DNA from: Oscillospiraceae bacterium
GTDB taxonomy: Bacteria; Bacillota; Clostridia; Oscillospirales; Ruminococcaceae
Length of the DNA stretch: 34,689 nucleotides
Direction of reading: 5' to 3'
Assembly: GCA_017483465.1 (NCBI GenBank)
Contig: JAFUWN010000068.1
Span: 1-34,689 of the forward strand
Numbering within the stretch: position 1 is the first letter of the stretch; every line of letters begins with the position of its first letter. Position numbers and translations under genes: made by a program. Shown in pieces: positions 23,922 through 33,300 of this stretch. The notes under the pieces are model-generated. The model made no database searches, was not told the DNA's origin, and was given only the letters and a program-made list of their open reading frames with translations.

Positions 23922-25356
23922 GATATTCCTCCACTGTGAAATTACCGTACTGCATTCGATGGAAATTCACTCTTGTTGCCACATCCCGCATTGCTCTGCC
24001 GTAGAACGGGGCAAGCGGTGCCGTTGCCGGAAAGCCGAATGTCTCTGTAGCACAGAGATTATATAATACAATCATACCAAGCAGGCCGATTCCGAATAAG
24101 CCCCATAATCCTCCGGCGATGATGAATAATAACCGCATGACAGTAACAGGAGCATTCAGATCAGGGGTTACAAATCCGGCGATGACAGAAATTGCTGTCA
24201 TTGTCAGCATAGGAGTGCTGATCAGACCAGAAGAAACAGCCGCATCACCGATGATTAAACCGGATACAATGCTGACCGCTCCGCCGACAGCTTTCGGCAG
24301 TCTCAGACCCGCTTCACGGATGATTTCATACATAAGAAGAACAAAAATTGTCTCCGTCGGAAGTGACAGAGGTGCTTTCTGTTCGGCATCGGTCAGAATC
24401 AGCAGCAGAGTACTGTTCAGTAATTCCGGATGATGCATACTCACGGCGATATATAAGGCCGGTAACAGGACGGCGATAAAAAATGCTGCGTATTTTATCC
24501 ATCGGCTGAATGCCGCATAATAGGGCTTATGCTGATAATCATCCAGAGTCTGAAAGCTTTCAATCAGTAATTTCGGAATCACAATGGCAAACGGAGAACC
24601 GTCGATTAATAAGACAACTCTGCCTTCCAGCAGTTTGGAACATAAGACATCCGGTCTTTGACTCAGACTCACACTGTCAAACAGACTGCCACGGCATTTT
24701 TCAAGAAACGGCTGTAAATAGCCGGAAGACAGGATAGTATCCAGCTTGACAGCATTCAGCTCTTTTCTGATCTGCCGGAGCAGCTGCGGCGGCACTCTGT
24801 CAGTCATATAACAAAGACAAATATCTGTCTGGCTCAGATTTCCTGCTGTGGATAATTCAAATTTCAGTAAAGGTGTTTTCATTCTCCGCCGAAGCAGAGA
24901 CATGTTTGTCCTGACTGTTTCTGTCAGGCCGTCATGTGCTCCGTACAGGTTTGCTTCTCCGGACGGTTCGCTGACACTTCTTTTTTCATAGCCCTGTATG
25001 CCGAATCCTAATGCTGTCTGCTGATCTTCTGCGAGAATCACCGCAAAACCGGAGTAGAGAAATCGGAACAGATCATCAAAATTCCGGATAACCGGTCTGT
25101 CAAGGGATAATAACAGATTCTTCCGGAGATATTCATAAAATGCTTTGCTGTCAGCCTGGACAGGCATTTCCGTCAGAGGCTTGATAAATAATTCTGTCAT
25201 GATTGCAGTAGAAAGCATTCCCTCACAAGTCAGAACAGCACAGGAAATGCCTCCTGCTGTAATGCGGTTGATCAGAAGATCTGAACTGTTTCCGCTGATC
25301 TGACGTATCCGGGCGAGAATTTCTTCCAGTGAGCCGGAGATAGTTTCTTGCTTCAT
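23905..25356 (-). CDS. GerA-family spore germination protein (A subunit)
   Basis: A subunit of the germinant receptor, about 483 residues. It has a soluble N-terminal half (about 1-260, with ILSSGYLQPFLE and LLEGRVVLLIDGSPFAIVIP) and a membrane half (about 280-440) containing LPTETIFVLLMYEIIREAGLR-type sequence and a GLIIGDAAVSSGLIS motif typical of the family. I set the start at the ATG ending at 25356 because AGGAGGTGA lies just upstream. First gene of the ger operon. On the minus strand GCATAAA (25404-25398) and CATGTTA (25381-25375), 16 bp apart, resemble a forespore sigma-F/G promoter, but it lies very close to the RBS. Confidence 0.92.
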   Translation of the reverse strand: MKQETISGSLEEILARIRQISGNSSDLLINRITAGGISCAVLTCEGMLSTAIMTELFIKPLTEMPVQADSKAFYEYLRKNLLLSLDRPVIRNFDDLFRFLYSGFAVILAEDQQTALGFGIQGYEKRSVSEPSGEANLYGAHDGLTETVRTNMSLLRRRMKTPLLKFELSTAGNLSQTDICLCYMTDRVPPQLLRQIRKELNAVKLDTILSSGYLQPFLEKCRGSLFDSVSLSQRPDVLCSKLLEGRVVLLIDGSPFAIVIPKLLIESFQTLDDYQHKPYYAAFSRWIKYAAFFIAVLLPALYIAVSMHHPELLNSTLLLILTDAEQKAPLSLPTETIFVLLMYEIIREAGLRLPKAVGGAVSIVSGLIIGDAAVSSGLISTPMLTMTAISVIAGFVTPDLNAPVTVMRLLFIIAGGLWGLFGIGLLGMIVLYNLCATETFGFPATAPLAPFYGRAMRDVATRVNFHRMQYGNFTVEEYHEQNS

Positions 25357-25408
25357 CTGCTCACCTCCTGGTCTTAACATGCCCGTTTCGCAGAGTTTTT
25401 ATGCAGAA

Positions 25409-25426
25409 TTTCAGATTAATCTGAAA
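25409..25426. promoter_or_regulatory. 18-bp perfect palindrome between gerA and the CapA gene
   Basis: TTTCAGATTAATCTGAAA is fully symmetric and sits 7 bp upstream of the -35 of the rightward promoter. Operator candidate for the CapA-family gene, the ger operon, or both. Confidence 0.5.
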
Positions 25427-25432
25427 AAATTG

Positions 25433-25461
25433 TTGCATTTTTACGGATTTTGTGGTATACT
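25433..25461 (+). promoter_or_regulatory. Promoter of the CapA-family gene
   Basis: TTGCAT (25433-25438), a 17-bp spacer and TATACT (25456-25461), preceded by GTGG. Confidence 0.7.
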
Positions 25462-25503
25462 GATATTGAATCATAAAACAGAATTATCAGAAAGGAAATA
25501 ACT

Positions 25504-26817
25504 ATGAAATTCAGAAAAATAAATCTGCTGCTGACCGCCGCCGTTCTGAGCGTTTCTCTGACAGGCTGTGCAGAAAATACAACAATATTGCAGCCGGAAG
25601 AAAAAACAGATCAAAATTATGTGATTGATATTGAAAGCATCGGTATTCCGGAAACTACCGAACCGCCTACCGAACCGGCGTTCCAGCCTGTCGATCTCAC
25701 CTTTGCGGCTGTGGGAGATAATCTGATTCATTCCTGTGTCTATAAAACTGCTTATCAGCATTCCGCAGACGGCATTGTCTATGATTTTCATTATTGCTAC
25801 CGCAATATTGCTGACAGAATCGCTGCGGCTGATCTGGCTTTCGTGAATCAGGAAACATTGATCTGCAACGGAAAATTAGAGCTTTCCGGTGCGAATCTGA
25901 ATTTTAATTCTCCTGTGGAGCTTGGCTATGATATGGCTGATGTCGGCTTTGATATTTTTAATATGGCTAATAATCATGTGCTGGATAAGGGTGAAGAGGG
26001 AATTACACTTACGCTGGATTACTGGGATGAACTTCAGGAAAATTATAGTAATGTCTGCGTTCTGGGAACTTACCGGAACGAAGAAGATATGAATCAGTAT
26101 CGGATTATTGAGAAAAAAGATCTGAAAATCGGTATGCTCGGCTATACAGAACATACCAACGGCTATTGGCTTTCGGAAGATTCTGAACTCGTAATTCCCT
26201 ATACGGATGATGAAGCTCTCATGCAGAAACAGATTCAGGAACTCGCCGCACAGACTGACTGTGTTGTGGTTTCTCTGCACTGGGGGGAGGAAGATACCCA
26301 TGAAGTATTGGATTCCGTCAAGGAACTCGCTCAGAAAGTCATCAACTGGGGTGCTGATGTCATTATCGGCACGGGGCCTCATACACTACAGACAATGGAA
26401 TATCTTACCCGTCCGGACGGAACAAGAGGCTTTGTCTTCTATTCGCTTGGAAATTTCATTTCCGGTCAGACCGATAATTTCAATATGGTCGGCGGTCTGG
26501 GAGAATTTCATATCTGCCGTGATACAGAAGGTGTGATTACAATCGAAAAGCCGACTCTGACTCCTGTCATCACACATTATGAATCTGATATGACCAATGT
26601 CCGGAATTATCCTTATGATCTCTATACTGACGAACTTGTCGAAGAACATTTTATTCCCTATTCTCCCAGCGGTACGGCTAAAAGATGGAGCTGGGATGTG
26701 ATTGATACTATCGTAGAAGAAAATGTTCCCGAAGAATACCGCAAGAATTTCACACCGCATTCTGATACAGATGACGATGATGAAGATGACGGCGATTATG
26801 ATGATTATGATGATTAA
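25504..26817 (+). CDS. CapA-family lipoprotein (PGA_cap metallophosphatase-like)
   Basis: A surface lipoprotein of 437 residues. The lipobox SLTGC gives lipidated Cys22, and a Pro/Glu/Thr linker follows. The PGA_cap fold runs from about residue 64: AVGDNLIH (Gly71-Asp72), VNQETLI, NMANNHVLDKG (Asn156-Asn157-His158), VVSLHWGEE and IIGTGPHTLQ. These are the metallophosphatase-like metal ligands. CapA proteins act in poly-gamma-glutamate capsule or wall polymer metabolism; no capB/capC is nearby, so the substrate is open. The C-terminus is an odd acidic tail of mostly Asp with Tyr and Glu (about 20 residues). AAAGGAAA precedes the ATG. Confidence 0.9.
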   Translation: MKFRKINLLLTAAVLSVSLTGCAENTTILQPEEKTDQNYVIDIESIGIPETTEPPTEPAFQPVDLTFAAVGDNLIHSCVYKTAYQHSADGIVYDFHYCYRNIADRIAAADLAFVNQETLICNGKLELSGANLNFNSPVELGYDMADVGFDIFNMANNHVLDKGEEGITLTLDYWDELQENYSNVCVLGTYRNEEDMNQYRIIEKKDLKIGMLGYTEHTNGYWLSEDSELVIPYTDDEALMQKQIQELAAQTDCVVVSLHWGEEDTHEVLDSVKELAQKVINWGADVIIGTGPHTLQTMEYLTRPDGTRGFVFYSLGNFISGQTDNFNMVGGLGEFHICRDTEGVITIEKPTLTPVITHYESDMTNVRNYPYDLYTDELVEEHFIPYSPSGTAKRWSWDVIDTIVEENVPEEYRKNFTPHSDTDDDDEDDGDYDDYDD

Positions 26818-26852
26818 CCGCCCCTGAAATCAGCTCCCTGTATCTCTGAAAA

Positions 26853-26869
26853 AAGGTTGAAAAAACCTT
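26853..26869 (+). terminator. Possible weak terminator after the CapA gene
   Basis: AAGGTT (26853-26858) and AACCTT (26864-26869) form a short stem; A residues rather than T follow, so termination is doubtful on this strand. Confidence 0.3.
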
Positions 26870-26957
26870 AAAAAATCCCAGCCTTTGTGAGAAAGCTATA
26901 ATTGCCGGAAAGAAATTTGTGTAAAACAATGATTTTGAAAAAATCATAAAAAAACTA

Positions 26958-26986
26958 TTTACTTTTTAAAAAAAATAGTGTATAAT
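26958..26986 (+). promoter_or_regulatory. Distal promoter of the scaffoldin cluster
   Basis: TTTACT (26958-26963), a 17-bp spacer and TATAAT (26981-26986). Confidence 0.6.
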
Positions 26987-27056
26987 AGGAATTGCAGAAG
27001 AGAGTTTCAGAATCTAAGGAAAACGTTTTATATAGGTCTATATTAAATGTGCAGAA

Positions 27057-27078
27057 TTCTGCCGCTGTTCCGGCAGAA
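27057..27078 (+). other. Stable hairpin in the long sca leader
   Basis: TTCTGCCG (27057-27064) and CGGCAGAA (27071-27078) form an 8-bp stem with a 6-base loop, extendable by GAATT with one bulge. No T-run follows. It is transcribed only from the distal promoter. Confidence 0.6.
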
Positions 27079-27154
27079 ATTCCATCAGTATTGTCATATT
27101 GCACAAAGACTGTATCTTGTTTTTAGCGATTTGTACAAAATATAAGAAATTCTC

Positions 27155-27183
27155 TTGACTTATGTGATATTTTGTCCTATAAT
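27155..27183 (+). promoter_or_regulatory. Proximal promoter of the scaffoldin cluster
   Basis: TTGACT (27155-27160), a 17-bp spacer and TATAAT (27178-27183). The leader to scaC is about 125 bases, ends in AAAGGAGGAAAG and holds no recognised riboswitch. Confidence 0.8.
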
Positions 27184-27316
27184 AACAATAAGTAGATGTG
27201 GGGCAGTCCTGTCACAAAATATAATGGGGTGAATATAAGATCCACCTGTTATATATGCGTATATTTATTTTTATTCCATTAACATTCCCAAACAAATTAA
27301 AGGAGGAAAGACAATT

Positions 27317-28165
27317 ATGAGAGTAAGGAAGATTGCTGCCGTTATGGCTGCTGTTTCCATGTTGGCAGCTGTTTCAGCACAGGCTGCTTTCGCTGCTGAT
27401 TCTGTTACCGTAACTGCCGAAAAGGTGAATGCTGAGGCAGGTGCTGAGTTTACTTTAGCCGTTAAGCTGAGCGGTGTTCCCGCTGCCGGTGTCAATGCTG
27501 CTGAATTCGAGCTGACTTATGATGCTTCTGCACTGACAATCACCGGTGCTTCTGCCGGCGATATTGTCAACAGCGATGCTTCCGGCAAAGAAGGCTTTGA
27601 CGGTGTGACTGTATTTGATGCTGACTTCTCCGAAGCCGGTACAGTTACTGTAACTTACGGTGTGGCTCTGGATGATTCCGCTTACTGGGTAACCAAAGAC
27701 GGTACATTCCTGACAATTTCCGGTAAGGTAAACGATGGCACAGCCGATGGTACTTATGCAGTGGATGTTAAGGCTATTGACCGTGAAACCTATGAGGGTT
27801 CCGGCACTCCGAACGCTGAAATCTTTATCGGCAACATGAATTCTGAGGGTACAATCACAAACTATACAGTAACTGCTAAAGCAGGTGCGGTTGTTGTTGG
27901 TACAACTCCGTCCGAATCAGAAACGGAAGCTACTTCTGAAACCGTAAAGCCCAGTGAAAGCGGCGATATCCTCAGAGGTGATGCTGACTGCAATGGTGTT
28001 GTCAATATCGTTGACGTTATCACCATGAACAAGGCTATCATGGGTAAAGAAAACCTGTCTCCGCAGGGTCTGAAAAACGGCGACCTGAACGGCGACGGCA
28101 AGCCTACTTCAGAAGAATCTCTCCAGATCATGAAGAAGATCGTCGGCCTGATCGCTGAACTCTAA
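27317..28165 (+). CDS. scaC: ScaC-like adaptor scaffoldin: one cohesin plus dockerin
   Basis: A 282-residue secreted adaptor that widens the range of proteins a scaffoldin can hold. Signal peptide to about residue 26. A single cohesin (about 28-175) shows the beta-sandwich pattern VNAEAGAEFTLAVKLSGVP, GVNAAEFELTYDASALTI and GTFLTISGKV. A short Ser/Glu/Thr linker leads to a dockerin (about 221-282) with calcium loops DADCNGVVNIVD and DLNGDGKPTSEE. Size, architecture and position directly before two larger scaffoldins match ScaC of R. flavefaciens. Its dockerin resembles those of the LRR proteins, suggesting they compete for the same cohesins, while its own cohesin should bind a different class. 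Confidence 0.85.
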   Translation: MRVRKIAAVMAAVSMLAAVSAQAAFAADSVTVTAEKVNAEAGAEFTLAVKLSGVPAAGVNAAEFELTYDASALTITGASAGDIVNSDASGKEGFDGVTVFDADFSEAGTVTVTYGVALDDSAYWVTKDGTFLTISGKVNDGTADGTYAVDVKAIDRETYEGSGTPNAEIFIGNMNSEGTITNYTVTAKAGAVVVGTTPSESETEATSETVKPSESGDILRGDADCNGVVNIVDVITMNKAIMGKENLSPQGLKNGDLNGDGKPTSEESLQIMKKIVGLIAEL

Positions 28166-28237
28166 TTCTTAATTAAAAATGTCCGCCAATTCTGACATCT
28201 TTTGTTGAGACATCATTGAAAAAATTTTAAACCCGGG

Positions 28238-28257
28238 CAGGCGGCGACAAACGCCTG
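28238..28257 (+). other. Intercistronic hairpin between scaC and scaA
   Basis: CAGGCG (28238-28243) and CGCCTG (28252-28257) form a GC-rich stem with no T-run. The core is shared with the hairpin between scaA and scaB. Confidence 0.6.
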
Positions 28258-28287
28258 ACTACCAAAACAGAAAGGAATTAATTAGTT

Positions 28288-30210
28288 ATGAAGAAGGTAA
28301 TTTCTGCACTGACAGCTGCCACAATGGTAGCAAGTATGTCCGCAAGCGTAATGTCTGCGTTTGCTGTTTATTCTGAGAGCGATATGGCATTTGCCCTCAA
28401 GGTAAATCCGGATTCTTATTATCTCCAGAATGGTACTCCGGACGATCCTCAGCTTTCCTATGAGGCTCAGACTGCTAAGTTCACAGTATCTGACGACGGC
28501 AAGACAATCACATTTGCTACTAAAGAAGATGCTGCTGGTGCAAAGTTCGGCGTTGATTTCTATTTTATCGCTGATCCGACAAAGGCAGCCGTTCAGATGA
28601 TCGGCGGTATGCTCCAGACTGATAATGCAAGCGTTCATCTCCAGCAGGTTGGTGCTGACTTAAAGGCCAGTGCTACCAATGAAGCTGAAAAGACCTATAC
28701 AGCTGCTACATGGACAGTTGAAAAGGATGAAGATGACAATGCTGTATCTGATTTCACACTTGGTGCTGAAACAACAGAATTTACAGCTTCTCAGTTCGTT
28801 AACACATTCGGCTATATCAAGAGAGGCAGCTACAAGCACAACACAGGCGATATGTCCTACTCTCACAACAGTGAATGGGCATGGGCTTCTACTTATACAG
28901 GTCCGGAATCCCTTCTTATTCAGTGGACATATGGTCTGAATAAGAAGGAAGGTGCAAACTCTGCCAATACTGCTGCATTCCTCGGTGCAAAGTCTGATGA
29001 TTTCCCGCTGACAGAAGTCACTGTATCTCTGGACGAAAATATTGCTGACGGCGTTTACAACGTAACATTCAGCGATACTTATGAACATGCTGAATACGGC
29101 ACAACTGTTGTTTCCTTCGTAAACGGCGACGGTAAGACCAAGGTTACACCGGCTACTATGGAAGGTATCAAGATCGTTGTCGGCAGCGAACCCATTGAAT
29201 CTGATACAGAAACAGAAACAGAATCTCAGGAAGTTCCGAGCGATTCTGAAACTCAGCCGACTGAAACAGAAACAGAATCTCAGGAAGTTCCGAGCGAAAC
29301 TGAAACTCAGCCGACTGAAGCTACAGAACCTGAAAACTTTGACAGCTACACATGGAAGATCGCTGATGTAGAATATACTCCTCAGGATGCTGATGACTAT
29401 TTCTATGTACCGATCACTGTTTACAATGACAAGGGTCTGAACGGCTTCCAGTTCAAGATCAAGATCGACGGCAAGAACATCGAAGATGCTGACTGCCCGT
29501 TTGCTGTTGACGAAATCACTGACGAAAACAGCTCCTATAAGTTCGGCCAGTTCCAGGCTAACGTTGACAACGGCTTCATTGCTGGTACAGCTTCCGGTGA
29601 AGGCGACCAGACAATTGAAAACGGTGCAATCGCTCTGGATTATATTCTGGTTCCCACTAAGGACATCTCCACATATACTCCTGGCAGCGTTTACAAGATC
29701 GAATTCGTAACAGACGATCCTGACAATGCTCCTACATTTGCTAACTTCGCTAAGGAAACTTACGATGATGTTGTTCTGGCTGCTGGTTCTATCACAATTC
29801 CTGGCGGCGAACCTGTTGAATCTGAAACAGAAACAGAAACAGAATCTCAGGAAGTTCCGAGCGAATCTGAAACACAGCCGTCTGAATCTGAAACACAGCC
29901 GTCTGAATCCGAAACTCAGCCGTCTGAATCCGAAGCTCAGCCGTCTGAATCTGAAACTCAGCCTGGCGATTATCTGTACGGCGACGTTAACGACAACGGC
30001 ACTGTTGAACTCGTTGACATCGTAATGCTCAACAGATTCCTCACCAAGTATGACAATCAGGCTCTGAATGCTCGTCAGGTTGAAAATGCTAACTGCTATG
30101 AAAACACCACTCCTGGTGCTTCTACAGAAGCTAACCTCGATGGTCTGGATTCCGTTGAAATCCTGAAGTACCTCATCGGTCTGATCAGCAACCTGAATCC
30201 TGGTCACTAA
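28288..30210 (+). CDS. scaA: ScaA-like scaffoldin: N-terminal module of unknown type, cohesin, dockerin
   Basis: Secreted scaffoldin of 640 residues. The signal peptide ends near residue 26. A module of about 275 residues (27-302) has no sequence I recognise. It is followed by an acidic SETETESQEVPS linker, a cohesin (354-507; [44 protein letters not shown]), a second PSESETQ repeat linker and a C-terminal dockerin (562-640). The dockerin has VNDNGTVELVDIVMLNRFL, then an insertion around NCYENTTPGASTEA before LDGLDSVEILKYLIGL. In R. flavefaciens ScaA carries enzymes on its cohesins and docks on ScaB; here only one clear cohesin is seen. The cohesin is very close to cohesins 1-3 of the next gene. 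Confidence 0.85.
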   Translation: MKKVISALTAATMVASMSASVMSAFAVYSESDMAFALKVNPDSYYLQNGTPDDPQLSYEAQTAKFTVSDDGKTITFATKEDAAGAKFGVDFYFIADPTKAAVQMIGGMLQTDNASVHLQQVGADLKASATNEAEKTYTAATWTVEKDEDDNAVSDFTLGAETTEFTASQFVNTFGYIKRGSYKHNTGDMSYSHNSEWAWASTYTGPESLLIQWTYGLNKKEGANSANTAAFLGAKSDDFPLTEVTVSLDENIADGVYNVTFSDTYEHAEYGTTVVSFVNGDGKTKVTPATMEGIKIVVGSEPIESDTETETESQEVPSDSETQPTETETESQEVPSETETQPTEATEPENFDSYTWKIADVEYTPQDADDYFYVPITVYNDKGLNGFQFKIKIDGKNIEDADCPFAVDEITDENSSYKFGQFQANVDNGFIAGTASGEGDQTIENGAIALDYILVPTKDISTYTPGSVYKIEFVTDDPDNAPTFANFAKETYDDVVLAAGSITIPGGEPVESETETETESQEVPSESETQPSESETQPSESETQPSESEAQPSESETQPGDYLYGDVNDNGTVELVDIVMLNRFLTKYDNQALNARQVENANCYENTTPGASTEANLDGLDSVEILKYLIGLISNLNPGH

Positions 30211-30246
30211 TTCATCACACAGGATTTTTCTGAAAAAGTATAAGCT

Positions 30247-30278
30247 GTGTTCAGGCGGTTTCCGCCTGAACACGGTTT
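30247..30278 (+). terminator. Hairpin / possible attenuator between scaA and scaB
   Basis: A perfect 12-bp stem, GTGTTCAGGCGG (30247-30258) with CCGCCTGAACAC (30262-30273), has a 3-base loop and is followed by GGTTTTA. The T-run is short and offset, so partial termination or RNA end-protection is more likely than full termination. Confidence 0.6.
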
Positions 30279-30319
30279 TAAAGTCCTGAAAAAAATATTT
30301 CAGAAAGGAAATATGTGCA

Positions 30320-33300
30320 ATGAAGAAAATTTTATCTGCATTGACAGCACTGTGCCTGTGTGCTTCCATGACTACAGGGGTTCTTCCGGCTTCTGCTCTG
30401 AGTTCCCTGTCGCCGGCTGATGCAGTCATTGCAAAGGCAAATGGCTATGAATGGTATATTCAGGACGTTGAGTATACACCTTCTGCCAATATCAATGATG
30501 ATTATTTTGAAATGCCGGTTAAAGTTAAGAATGACCCGGGCCTGAACGGTTTCCAGTTCATGATTAAAATTGACGGCAAGTCTATTACTGATCCGGATTG
30601 TCCTTTTATTGTAGACGAAATTACAGATGAGGGCAGTGCATATAAATTCGGTCAGTTCCAGGCTAACGTAGATAATGGCTTTATTGCCGGTACAGTAACC
30701 GGTGAAGGCGACCAGACCGTTGCGGATGACAGCGTAGCCTTGACATATGTCTTTGTGCCTAAGGAAGGCGTTACGTATGCCCCCGGTTCTAAATATGAAG
30801 TTTCTTTTGCTACGGATGATCCGCTGAATGCACCTACATTCGCTAATTTCGTAAAAGATACTTATGATGATGTCATTCTGACTTCCGGTTATATTATTAT
30901 TCCCGGAGAGTCTACAGAATCTGAAACTCCTGAAATTACAGAATCTGAATCTGTAACTGAAAAGGAAACCGAAAAAACAGAACCGTCCGAAACAACTCCT
31001 GTTGTTGACGGCTATACCTGGGATATTCAGGATGTGGAATACACACCCTCTGCAAATCCCAGTGATGATTATTTTGAACTGCCGATTACGGTTACAAATG
31101 ATCCGGGTCTGAATGGTTTCCAGTTCAAGATTATGATCGACGGCAAGGGAATTGATGACCCTGACTGCCCGTTTGTCGTAGACGAAATCACTGACGAAGG
31201 CAGTTCGTATAAGTTCGCACAGTTCCAGGCTAACGTGGATAACGGCTTTATTGCCGGCACTGTTTCCGGCGAAGGTGACCAGACTGTAGCAGATGGTTCT
31301 GTTGCTCTGAAATATATCTTCGTTCCCAAGACAGGTGTAACTTATACGCCTGGTACGAAGTATGAAGTGGCTTTCGTAACGGATGACCCGCTGAATGCTC
31401 CGACATTTGCTAACTTCGCAAAAGATACTTATACAGATGTTAATCTGCTTTCCGGTTATATTATTATTCCGGGTGAAGAAGAGTCTTCTGAAAGCGAAAC
31501 ACAGCCGACTGAAAGTGAAACAGATGCTACTGAAACGTCTCCTAAGTCTGACGGCTACACATGGGATATTCAGGATGTGGAATACACACCTTCTGCAAAT
31601 CCCAGTGATGATTATTTTGAACTGCCGATTACGGTTACAAATGATCCCGGTCTGAACGGCTTCCAGTTCAAGATCATGATCGACGGCAAGAAGATTGAAG
31701 ATCCTGACTGTCCGTTTACCGTAGACGAAATCACTGACGAAGGCAGTGCATATAAGTTTGCACAGTTCCAGGCTAACGTGGATAACGGCTTTATTGCCGG
31801 TACAGTAACCGGTGAAGGCAACCAGACTGTAGCAGACGGTTCTGTTGCATTGAAGTATATCTTCGTTCCCAAGACAGGTGTAACTTATACTCCTGGTTCT
31901 AAGTATGAAGTTGCTTTCGTAACTGACGAGCCTCTGAATGCTCCGACTTTTGCTAACTTCGACAAACAGACTTATGATGATGTTACTTTGCTTTCCGGCT
32001 ATATCACTATTCCGGGTGAAGAAGAATCTTCTGAATCAGAAACGCAGCCCACTGAAAGCGAAACACAGCCGACTGAAACTGAAACACAGTTCGTAGAACA
32101 GCAGAAGGAAGTTGATGCTGAATGGGTAATCGATAATACAACAGTTGCTCCCGGTGAAGAAGTTGTTCTGAATATTTATGTTACCGGCAATACAGACGGC
32201 TTTAACAGCTATATTGTAAAACTGGATGTTGACAGTAATGTTACTGTGAAGAATGCCGGCAACCGTATGGATGCATTCAACTTCCAGAAAAATATTGATA
32301 ATGCAACATTTGGCGGTACATCCTTCACAGCTGGCAGTGAAAATATTGTAGGCGACGGTAATGTACTGGCTGTTAGATTCGTTGCTCCGACTGAACCCGG
32401 CAAGTATCCGATTAATTTCGATAAACTCGAAGTTTATAATGCTGATATGGTTAAGCTGATTCCGAAGCAGACTAATGGCTGGATTGAAGTTATTGCTCCT
32501 GAAACAGAAACTGAATTTGTTCACAACAAGAAAGATACTTCTGCTAAGTGGGTTATCGGCAAAGAAGAAGTAAATCCTGGTGATACTGTGAAAGTTCCGG
32601 TATCCGTTCAGGGTGATACTGACGGTCTGAACAGCTATACTGTTAAGATTACACAGGATGCAGGCCCTGTTGCTACAGGTGCTTCCGCAGGCTCGGCTTA
32701 TGCTGAACTTGGCCTGCAGTCTAACCTGAATGGCAGTACCCTCAACTTTGGCGGTACAAACTCCAGCAAGGCTGAAAATATCATTGCAGCAGACGGCGAT
32801 GTATTCTATATGGAATTCAAAGTTCCGGATGATGCTGCTCCTGGTACACTGTATAACCTGAAGTTTGCTGATATTGATCTTGAAGATATCAACATGACTC
32901 AGCTCGTTCCGCAGACAGAAGACGGCTGGATTAAGGTAAAAGACGTTAAGACTCCTGATTCCGCCGGCAAGTGGGTAATCGGCAAGGAAACTGTTGAACC
33001 CGGTGCAACTGTTACGATTCCTGTTACTGTAACAGGCGATGTGAACGGTCTGAACAGCTATATCATGAAGATGGGTGTTGCTGAACTCAACGGCGTTTCC
33101 CCGACAGCTACCAGTGCTGCTAACGGCACAGCTTACGGCGAACTTGCATTTGTAGATAATATCACTAACATGTCCTTTGCAGGTACAAACAACAGCAAGG
33201 GTGAAAATCTTGTTGCTGCTGATGGTGCTACAGTATTCAATGTAACATTCACAGCTCCGACAGAACCCGGCAAGTATGATCTGACATTTGCTGGTCTGGA

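Noticed and set aside
28660-30429. Long minus-strand open frame opposite scaA (589 codons)
   Set aside because: It is the reverse frame of a biased, acidic repeat-rich gene; the plus strand has a signal peptide, cohesin and dockerin, and the reverse product is Cys/Phe/Arg-rich without a domain.
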